Positions 1 through 4,783 of a stretch of DNA of 8,421 bases are shown here, in pieces. How positions within the stretch are numbered: position 1 is the first letter of the stretch; each line of letters starts with the position of its first letter. Source of the stretch: an uncultured bacterium (GTDB lineage: Bacteria > Cyanobacteriota > Vampirovibrionia > Gastranaerophilales > Gastranaerophilaceae). Under the pieces are notes generated by a model, which saw only the letters and a program-made list of their open reading frames with translations, was not told the origin of the DNA and did no database searches. The stretch covers positions 1-8,421 of the forward strand of contig CALAWF010000030.1 in assembly GCA_937894665.1 (NCBI GenBank), written 5' to 3'. A program made the position numbers and the translations under genes.

Positions 1-449
1 TCATTTCCGATAAGGTTGTTAATTCTGTGCATCTTGATTTTCGGATTATATAAATAATCTGCCATATGTCTAAATTCGTGAAGTAAAGTATATTTGTTTT
101 CAACCTCATCAGTTCCCTTTTTTATCGGCAAATTAAAGACAAAACCTTTATATACTAATTCTGAATTGTTTTTATCCGTTGTTATTATGTTCCCAAACCT
201 TCCGCTGTAACTTTCTTTGTTTTCTTTTTTAATTATGTAATTTAGCTTATGAGGTGCAAAAACCTTATCTATACATTTTTTGATTTTTGGAATTGAATAA
301 ACTTCGTCTTTACATTCTTTTGAAATTTCTTTATAAAACTCAAGACTTTTTTGTCCTGCGATTTCATTTCTTTTTTCGAATGTATTTTTTACAACATTGT
401 ATGGTAGTTGAGCATTTGGTAATATTCTTGAGGTAATGTTATATGTCAT
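1..449 (-). CDS. Putative zinc metallopeptidase, N-terminal part (cut at window edge)
   Basis: The minus-strand frame starts at ATG 449-447 and stays open for 149 codons to the window edge, so the C-terminus is missing. The start is fixed by an AGGAAA ribosome site (461-456) six bases upstream and an in-frame TAA at 467-465. Residues 124-128 read H-E-F-R-H (bases 66-80) after the hydrophobic run YTLL, which is the HExxH zinc-binding and catalytic signature of zincin peptidases. The third metal ligand would lie beyond the window and cannot be checked. There is no signal peptide or membrane segment in the visible part; it is rich in Lys, Asn and Glu. The N-terminal 120 residues match no family I recognise. 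The gene is divergent from the 589-1986 unit. The metallopeptidase call rests on one motif in a good local context and the exact family is unknown. Confidence 0.6.
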   Translation of the reverse strand, partial: MTYNITSRILPNAQLPYNVVKNTFEKRNEIAGQKSLEFYKEISKECKDEVYSIPKIKKCIDKVFAPHKLNYIIKKENKESYSGRFGNIITTDKNNSELVYKGFVFNLPIKKGTDEVENKYTLLHEFRHMADYLYNPKIKMHRINNLIGN

Positions 450-526
450 TATTATTTTCCTATTTTATGCTTTGTATAAAATTCGAAAATAATTTTTTTG
501 TTAGTTAAAATGGCAAAAAAATTTTG

Positions 527-555
527 TTGATTTTTAATAATATGCGTGTTAGCAT
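527..555 (+). promoter_or_regulatory. Candidate sigma70-type promoter for the leader/406-aa gene unit
   Basis: A -35-like TTGATT (527-532) lies 17 bases before a -10-like TAGCAT (550-555), which is preceded by TG at 547-548 as in extended -10 promoters. Each hexamer matches the consensus at four of six positions. Transcription would start near 562, leaving a 27-base leader before the small frame at 589. In AT-rich DNA such matches occur by chance, so this is a candidate only. Confidence 0.35.
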
Positions 556-588
556 TGTACCTGTAAATAAAAAAGGAAAGTAATTTTG

Positions 589-663
589 ATGCCAAATTTA
601 AATTTAAACACTCAATCTTGGTGGTGCCTGTTGAATAAGACAGGTCTTTTGAGTTGGCGTTAG
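589..663 (+). CDS. Trp-rich 24-residue putative leader peptide
   Basis: ATG at 589 opens a 24-codon frame ending at TAG 661-663. A ribosome site AAAAGGAAAG (571-580) ends eight bases upstream. The peptide contains tandem tryptophans at residues 11-12 (TGG TGG, 619-624), cysteine at 13 and a third tryptophan at 23, so 3 of 24 residues are Trp. There is no signal peptide or domain. The frame lies between a candidate promoter and an intrinsic terminator (696-730) that precedes the 406-aa gene, which is the layout of an amino-acid-sensing leader peptide. It could instead encode a small functional protein on its own short transcript. Translation is well supported by the ribosome site; the regulatory role is inferred. 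Confidence 0.5.
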   Translation: MPNLNLNTQSWWCLLNKTGLLSWR

Positions 664-730
664 AGCTGATAATTTTATAAATTAAGTTTAATTATAAATG
701 ACCTGATCTTATATGTTCAGGTCATTTTTT
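626..730 (+). promoter_or_regulatory. Putative transcription attenuator with alternative RNA pairings
   Basis: Four segments can pair alternatively. Segment 1 (CCTGT, 627-631) pairs with segment 2 (ACAGG, 640-644). Segment 2 (CAGGTC, 641-646) can instead pair with segment 3 (GACCTG, 700-705). Segment 3 pairs with segment 4 (TCAGGTC, 717-723) to form the terminator. The tandem Trp codons (619-624) lie immediately before segment 1, so a ribosome stalled there would cover segment 1, free segment 2 for 2:3 pairing and prevent termination. The 2:3 helix is only six base pairs across a 53-base gap, and no tryptophan gene follows. The mechanism is inferred from pairing by eye. Confidence 0.4.
696..730 (+). 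terminator. Intrinsic terminator upstream of the 406-aa gene
   Basis: TGACCTGA (699-706) pairs perfectly with TCAGGTCA (717-724). The stem is extended by AAA 696-698 with TTT 725-727, closes a ten-base loop and is followed by a T run to 730. It ends the transcript carrying the Trp-rich frame unless read through, and the next gene starts only 36 bases later. Confidence 0.7.
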
Positions 731-765
731 GTTGTCAGTTTATCTAATAAAAAAGGAAATTACTT

Positions 766-1986
766 ATGGAAATCAGAAAAATAAATAACACTACCCCCGC
801 ATTTACAAATTCAGGAAAAATTGGTTTAGGCTTAAGAACTGCAAGTAAAGTTTGTGCAATACAAGAAGGCGGAGCAGGGTTATCACATATTAAATTTATT
901 CAAGATTGTGCAACATGTCTTCTTCCTAAAGTTGTATTTGCAAGGAGTAAGGCAGAATTAGCAGAAAATACTTTTCTTGAATTTACGGAATCTATTCTTG
1001 TTTATTATGTTCCTGCGTTGTTAGGAGAAAAAATATTTAGAAAAGTTTTTTCTAAAAAACTTCCAAATGACTTGAAATCCAAAGTTGCAACACCTGCTTC
1101 AATTTTGTTGAAAAATAAATCCTTATCCGCAAATAAAAAAATCATGCCTGTTAAAGCTGCACTTGCTTTGGCTGGTTTAGGAATTCCTTTAACCGAATTT
1201 ATATTGAATTATGCAAAAAATATTATGACTTTAAAAGTTTTTAAACAAGCAAATTTTGATAATATTGCAAATTTGGATAAAAATAAAAAATCTGATGACA
1301 AGGTTCAAGCACAAAAAGTTGAAAAAAGTGCTAAACATAATATAAAAATGGCGGGAGGAATTTATGCTGCTGCTTTGACTCTTGGTGGCTTATTACTTGC
1401 AAAGGGTGATAAATCAAAATTCTTACAACATATTTCAGAGTTGATTGTTGCTCCTGGAACAAAGCTATTTAAAAAGAATGAAAAAATGAAAAACTTCTTT
1501 AACAAATTTTTCAGTTTAGATTTCGGAAATAATAACGGCAAGCTATGTTTATCAAGAGGACAATTAACCTCTTGTGTTTTGATTGGAGGGGCTGGGTATT
1601 TTGGTTCATCAAAGGATAGAGGAAAACAAAATTTCTTAGAAACATTGTATCGTTATCCACTTGTTGGTTTTTACATAATTTGTGGCAATGAGTTGTTAGA
1701 AAAAGGATTTAAAAAACTATTATTCAAGACAGGAAAATGCAAAGAAGTTTTGAATGATAAATTAGAAGTTCCAAGATTTGATGAGTTAAAAGCTTATGTC
1801 AAAAAGTTTGATGGAAATGAAAATGAATTGTATAAAAAAATGTTGAAACAAAAAGTTTTGATTGCCGGTTTACCTTTATTATTTGGCATAGGCGTAATGG
1901 GTTTCTTTATTACAGAATCCTCAAATCTATTTACAAAATTCAGATATAATAAAGATAAGAATGTTTCTAAAAAAATAAACATGTAA
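766..1986 (+). CDS. Hydrophobic 406-aa protein of unknown function, probable membrane protein
   Basis: The start at 766 is supported by AAAAGGAAA (751-759) six bases upstream. I do not recognise a domain. The N-terminus (MEIRKINNTTPAFTN) is not a signal peptide; this 'x-I-N-N...F-T' style is common in Gastranaerophilales-type proteins, which is inference. Hydrophobic stretches fit several membrane or membrane-associated segments at about 72-92, 128-148, 195-213, 294-312 and 363-383, separated by Lys-rich polar loops (e.g. 165-193 and 230-260). Cysteines occur at 30, 48, 51, 261, 270, 306 and 324. The gene follows the Trp-rich leader and terminator, and a 58-aa gene begins 53 bases after its stop with no evident terminator between, so the two are probably cotranscribed. 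A role cannot be assigned. That this is a real gene is nearly certain from its length, ribosome site and coding-like composition. Confidence 0.85.
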   Translation: MEIRKINNTTPAFTNSGKIGLGLRTASKVCAIQEGGAGLSHIKFIQDCATCLLPKVVFARSKAELAENTFLEFTESILVYYVPALLGEKIFRKVFSKKLPNDLKSKVATPASILLKNKSLSANKKIMPVKAALALAGLGIPLTEFILNYAKNIMTLKVFKQANFDNIANLDKNKKSDDKVQAQKVEKSAKHNIKMAGGIYAAALTLGGLLLAKGDKSKFLQHISELIVAPGTKLFKKNEKMKNFFNKFFSLDFGNNNGKLCLSRGQLTSCVLIGGAGYFGSSKDRGKQNFLETLYRYPLVGFYIICGNELLEKGFKKLLFKTGKCKEVLNDKLEVPRFDELKAYVKKFDGNENELYKKMLKQKVLIAGLPLLFGIGVMGFFITESSNLFTKFRYNKDKNVSKKINM

Positions 1987-2039
1987 TTGTAATAAATTTT
2001 TCTGAGAATATACTAAATAGTGAAAGAGGTTTAATAAAA

Positions 2040-2216
2040 ATGAAAGTTCCCCGAATAAATTTTGTAAGAACACCTTATAACTATGTTAAATCTGCGTGCA
2101 AAAAGGGCGTAAAATTTATGTCTGAACCGTTAGATTATGACGAATTTATGAAGAAAAGCCCATCTACAGGTTTGACTACAGATGAGCTTATTGATTTAAT
2201 TTTACGTAATTTGTAA
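2040..2216 (+). CDS. Small 58-aa hypothetical protein
   Basis: ATG 2040 follows an AGAGG ribosome site (2025-2029) with a ten-base spacer, and the frame ends at TAA 2214-2216. The protein starts MKVPRINFVR, has a basic N-terminal half (TPYNYVKSACKKGVKF, about 11-26) and an acidic, amphipathic C-terminal half (LDYDEF at 31-36; TTDELIDLILRNL at 46-58) likely to be helical. There is no signal peptide or membrane segment, and one cysteine (20). It is the second gene after the 406-aa protein and is probably translated from the same message. Its stop lies seven bases from the stop of the convergent Cys-rich gene. I do not recognise the family; an adaptor or regulator is possible but nothing in the sequence shows it. 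Confidence 0.65.
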   Translation: MKVPRINFVRTPYNYVKSACKKGVKFMSEPLDYDEFMKKSPSTGLTTDELIDLILRNL

Positions 2217-2223
2217 GTTGTTA

Positions 2224-2424
2224 TTATCTGCAACGGCAACTTGGACTTTGGGTTCCGTCATTGCAAATGTAGTATCCGCTTTTCCCACAATAAGCAACTC
2301 CTCCGTGATGAGAACAACATCCAGAACGGAAATCTGTTTGTGTTGGTGTAACTTGTGAGTACGCAACAGTACTAAATCCTACAATTGTTGCTAATAGTCC
2401 TAAACAAATAAATACTTTTTTCAT
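2224..2424 (-). CDS. Secreted six-cysteine mini-protein (CCSHHGG motif)
   Basis: This 66-residue protein starts at ATG 2424 behind a strong GGAGGG ribosome site (2433-2428). Residues 1-23 form a classical signal peptide: MKK, a hydrophobic core (VFICLGLLATIVGFSTV), and a probable cut after A-Y-S23. The mature part of about 43 residues carries six cysteines (36, 37, 46, 54, 63, 65) in the pattern GCCSHHGGVAYCG...YYICNDGT.SPSCRC. I recall similar 'CCSxHGG..C...C.DGT.SP.C.C' tails in many small exported bacterial proteins of unknown role. The even cysteine count suggests three disulfides or a metal site with His 39-40. It is convergent with the 58-aa gene and lies downstream of the vWA gene on the same strand, but has its own candidate promoter. 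Export is well supported; function is not known. Confidence 0.8.
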   Translation of the reverse strand: MKKVFICLGLLATIVGFSTVAYSQVTPTQTDFRSGCCSHHGGVAYCGKSGYYICNDGTQSPSCRCR

Positions 2425-2470
2425 ATTCCCTCCATTTATACAAATTTATAAAAACATGTGTTTGTTCTTC

Positions 2471-2499
2471 TTTCTATTAGCCACCTTGCTAATTTTCAA
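2471..2499 (-). promoter_or_regulatory. Candidate promoter of the Cys-rich gene with a palindrome filling its spacer
   Basis: On the minus strand, TTGAAA (2499-2494) and TAGAAA (2476-2471) lie 17 bases apart, a sigma70-like arrangement with four of six matches in the -10. The spacer is almost entirely the inverted repeat ATTAGC-n6-GCTAAT. Transcription would start near 2464, about 40 bases before the start codon. A palindrome in this position would suit a repressor or MerR-type activator site; that is inference. Confidence 0.35.
2476..2493. repeat. Inverted repeat ATTAGC-n6-GCTAAT
   Basis: Two perfect six-base arms (2476-2481 and 2488-2493) surround a six-base centre. It lies in the 133-base gap between the vWA gene and the Cys-rich gene, inside the candidate promoter described here. 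It could be a protein operator or just a small hairpin. Confidence 0.5.
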
Positions 2500-2519
2500 T
2501 TGAGAAGAGGAGGTATTTT

Positions 2520-2556
2520 AATATTTTTAAATAAATTTAGCTTTATTTAAAATATT
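2520..2556. repeat. AT-only inverted repeat just after the vWA stop codon
   Basis: The arm at 2520-2535 pairs with 2542-2556 over 15 base pairs with one extra base, around a short loop containing GC. It begins two bases past the vWA stop on the minus strand. It may act as a 3'-end hairpin for that gene, but the stem has no G-C pairs and no T run follows on the minus strand, so it is not a standard intrinsic terminator. Confidence 0.4.
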
Positions 2557-2557
2557 T

Positions 2558-3280
2558 TTAATGCATGATAATTTTAGCTTCAACATTTTTTACTCCGTCG
2601 AGTGAATTATTGAAGCTATTTATTAATTCCGCAGATGTTTGAGCATTATAAAATTTTCCGCTTGTTACAAGTGCAGTGCATTCCAGTTGTTCCAAGTCTT
2701 CTGAATCTTTTATATTGAAAGCGATAACATCAATTGATACATCTCTTCTTATTTTGATTAAATTCATTACAAATTTACATGGGCTTTCATCACAATTTTC
2801 TCCACCATCAGTTAATAAAATTATATGTTTTTTGCCTGAAAAGCCCATAAAATCATATTTAATTGCTTGTTTCAGAGAATACGTAATTGGAGTCATCCCT
2901 CGGGGTTTTGTTTTTGAGAGTGCGTTTTCAATGTTATTTGTGTTATGGGTTGTTATTGGTGATACAAGTGTTGATGCTCGGCATGCTTCTATTGGGGTAA
3001 ATCCCATTCTATGTCCGTAAACTCTTAATCCTACCCAAGTATTTGGATTTATTTTTGGTAAAATCTCTCTCATTGTATTTATCATCAAGTCAAATTTTGT
3101 TGAACCCTCTAAAGATTCTTCCATGCTGTTTGAAAGGTCTAGGATAAACAAAATTCGTTCTTGTTCATTATTTTGGAAAGAGTAATTATGCGGACTATAG
3201 ACCCCGTATTGTTCTGATAATACCGGACTGTTTACGAATAATAAAAAAATAAAAAATACGATAAAGGATATTTTTTTCAT
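2558..3280 (-). CDS. Exported von Willebrand factor A domain protein with complete MIDAS
   Basis: I choose the ATG at 3280 (240 residues) because it begins a textbook signal peptide: MKK, a hydrophobic core (ISFIVFFIFLLFV) and a probable cut near residue 22 (VLS-EQ). The upstream in-frame ATG at 3352 would add 24 polar residues in front of it and has no ribosome site either. The vWA domain covers about residues 42-235. The metal-ion-dependent adhesion site is intact: D48-L-S50-N-S52, T130 (in RGMTPI) and D158 (in LLTDGGE). The segment TDGGENCDESPC (157-168) has the paired cysteines seen in exported vWA proteins of the Ca-activated-channel-like group; Cys 100 and 201 could form another pair. 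The role is probably metal-dependent protein binding outside the cytoplasm, partner unknown. No transmembrane anchor or lipobox follows the signal. It is divergent from the lyase gene. Confidence 0.85.
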   Translation of the reverse strand: MKKISFIVFFIFLLFVNSPVLSEQYGVYSPHNYSFQNNEQERILFILDLSNSMEESLEGSTKFDLMINTMREILPKINPNTWVGLRVYGHRMGFTPIEACRASTLVSPITTHNTNNIENALSKTKPRGMTPITYSLKQAIKYDFMGFSGKKHIILLTDGGENCDESPCKFVMNLIKIRRDVSIDVIAFNIKDSEDLEQLECTALVTSGKFYNAQTSAELINSFNNSLDGVKNVEAKIIMH

Positions 3281-3286
3281 ATAGGG

Positions 3287-3292
3287 ATTATA
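3287..3292 (-). promoter_or_regulatory. Perfect -10 hexamer at the vWA start (possible leaderless transcript)
   Basis: On the minus strand TATAAT (3292-3287) ends six bases before the ATG at 3280, so transcription would begin at or next to the start codon. This fits the lack of any ribosome site there. No convincing -35 is found at 16-18 bases. Confidence 0.3.
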
Positions 3293-3385
3293 GATTGTAT
3301 TTGAATGTTTTATATTCCCTGCTTTGCTAGTTTTGCATGCTTGTAATATCATGAGGGCATATTACAGATAAATAAGGAATTAATA

Positions 3386-4621
3386 ATGGCTACAAGTAAA
3401 GAAATAATAAAACAAGCAGAACGTGATTTGCGAGAACAATTTGAAATAATTGATGAAATTAGAGATTATAATCAAGAGAAAGTTTTAAAGGCTTTTGTAG
3501 ATAATAGAGTTGCTCCTGAACATTTTTATACCGTTTCAGGTTACGGGCATGACGATTTGGGTAGAGAAGTATTAGATAAAGTTTTTGCTCAAGTTTTTAA
3601 GGCTGAAAAAGCGTTAGTTAGAATACATTTCGCTTCAGGAACACATACTTTGGCTTGTGCTTTGTTTGGGAATTTAAGACATGGAGATAAATTATTATCC
3701 GCTGTTGGGACTCCTTATGATACGATGCAGGAAGTTATCGGTACTATGGGCGATGAAGAAACTAGACGTTCTTCTCTTATCGGTAATGGCATTTTGTATG
3801 ATGAAGTACCGCTTATAAATGGCATGGATGTTGATTTTGAAAAGTTAAAACAGATGGTTGATGATTCCACTACAATGGTTCTAATTCAACGCTCAAAAGG
3901 ATATTCAACAAGAAAGTCTTTAACTATTGAAACTATTGAAAATATTTGTAAAACGGTTAAGGCAAAAAATCCAAACTGTATTTGTTTTGTTGACAATTGC
4001 TATGGTGAATTTGTTGATACAAAAGAACCACTAGAGGTTGGAGCAGATTTGATTGGTGGTTCTCTGATTAAAAATCCTGGTGGCGGAATTGTTGAAGCTG
4101 GTGGTTATATTGCAGGTAAGGAGTTATATGTCGAAAGAGCTGCAAATCGTTTAACAGCCCCTGGAATTGGTTCTGAGGGTGGAGCGATGTTTAACCAGCA
4201 CAGATTAATTTTTCAAGGTTTATTTATGGCTCCTTCTGTTGTGTCAGAAGCTGTTAAAGGTGCAGTTCTTGCTTCAAAAATCTTTGATGAAATCGGTTTT
4301 GATTCTTCTCCAAAATATAATGAAAAAAGAACTGATATTATCCAAAATATAACGTTTGGTTCTCCTGAACCGTTGGAACATTTTTGTAGAACAATCCAAT
4401 CTTTGTCTCCTGTAAACGGTTATGTAACTCCAATTCCTGAGTACATTCCGGGGTATGAAGACCAAGTTATTATGGCTGGAGGAACTTTTGTTGAAGGCTC
4501 AACTATTGAACTCTCTGCTGATGGACCAATGAGAGCACCATATGTTGCATATATGCAAGGTGGTTTGAATTACGCCCATGTAAAAATTGCTTTAGAAAAA
4601 ATCCTTGATAAAGTCAATTAA
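3386..4621 (+). CDS. PLP-dependent methionine gamma-lyase family protein (PF06838 type, 'aluminum resistance protein')
   Basis: The 411-residue protein is close to the full length of this family of fold-type I PLP enzymes related to cystathionine lyases. The start at 3386 follows AAGGA (3374-3378). Landmarks are SGYGHDDLGR (51-60); IHFASGTHTLACALFG (80-95), the phosphate-binding and ring-stacking region; VDNCYGEF (202-209), with the PLP-ring aspartate D203; and GGSLIKNPGGG (224-234), with the Schiff-base lysine expected at K229. AGGYIAG, LTAPGIGSEGG and the C-terminal GGTFVEGSTIELSADGP are also family-typical. The expected reaction is cytosolic cleavage of sulfur amino acids or a related PLP lyase reaction. 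The exact substrate of this family is not settled, and the aluminum name is historical. The gene is single, divergent from the vWA gene and closed by a strong terminator. Family assignment is confident; substrate is not. Confidence 0.92.
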   Translation: MATSKEIIKQAERDLREQFEIIDEIRDYNQEKVLKAFVDNRVAPEHFYTVSGYGHDDLGREVLDKVFAQVFKAEKALVRIHFASGTHTLACALFGNLRHGDKLLSAVGTPYDTMQEVIGTMGDEETRRSSLIGNGILYDEVPLINGMDVDFEKLKQMVDDSTTMVLIQRSKGYSTRKSLTIETIENICKTVKAKNPNCICFVDNCYGEFVDTKEPLEVGADLIGGSLIKNPGGGIVEAGGYIAGKELYVERAANRLTAPGIGSEGGAMFNQHRLIFQGLFMAPSVVSEAVKGAVLASKIFDEIGFDSSPKYNEKRTDIIQNITFGSPEPLEHFCRTIQSLSPVNGYVTPIPEYIPGYEDQVIMAGGTFVEGSTIELSADGPMRAPYVAYMQGGLNYAHVKIALEKILDKVN

Positions 4622-4651
4622 TAACGGTTGTTAACAATTGTAAACTTCGAT

Positions 4652-4692
4652 AAACTCTTATCCTATCTGTATTTTAGGATAAGAGTTTTTTT
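4652..4692 (+). terminator. Intrinsic terminator of the lyase gene
   Basis: AAACTCTTATCCTA (4652-4665) pairs perfectly with TAGGATAAGAGTTT (4675-4688) around a nine-base loop, and the T run continues to 4692. It lies 30 bases after the lyase stop and separates it from the EF-hand gene. Confidence 0.9.
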
Positions 4693-4720
4693 AATGGGGC
4701 AATTTTTCAAGCATTCAATA

Positions 4721-4745
4721 CTTTATATATATGTAATATATAAAG
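4721..4745. repeat. Perfect inverted repeat CTTTATATAT-n5-ATATATAAAG upstream of the EF-hand gene
   Basis: Ten-base arms (4721-4730 and 4736-4745) flank ATGTA, 39 bases before the EF-hand start. The right arm overlaps TATA-like -10 sequences (for example TATATA 4737-4742, 17 bases after TTCAAT 4714-4719). It may be an operator over the promoter, or an AT-rich promoter region that is symmetric by chance. Confidence 0.45.
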
Positions 4746-4783
4746 CTAAATATGTGTGCTTAAAATAATGAGAGGATGATTAC

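Larger units (their letters stand above)
566..759 (+). repeat. Pair of identical 14-base ribosome-site segments (566-579 and 746-759)
   Basis: The 14-mer AATAAAAAAGGAAA occurs at 566-579 and again at 746-759. Each copy contains the GGAAA ribosome-binding core and sits directly before a start codon: ATG 589 for the 24-codon frame and ATG 766 for the 406-aa gene. The shared segment is evidence that the small frame is really translated. Confidence 0.6.

Noticed and set aside
1794..1982. Minus-strand open frame inside the 406-aa gene.
   Set aside because: A shadow of the coding strand in AT-rich sequence. The same applies to the minus-strand frame at 4274-4465 within the lyase.
2456..2503. A plus-strand 15-codon hydrophobic frame between the Cys-rich and vWA genes.
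   Set aside because: No ribosome site precedes it, it is antisense to the Cys-rich gene's leader, and its hydrophobicity follows from T-rich sequence.
2520..2556. The AT-only hairpin as an intrinsic terminator of the vWA gene.
   Set aside because: There are no G-C pairs in the stem and no T run on the correct strand; kept only as an inverted repeat.
2676..3020. A 114-codon plus-strand open frame.
   Set aside because: It is fully antisense to the vWA gene, which has an intact MIDAS and signal peptide; it has no ribosome site and no recognisable domain.
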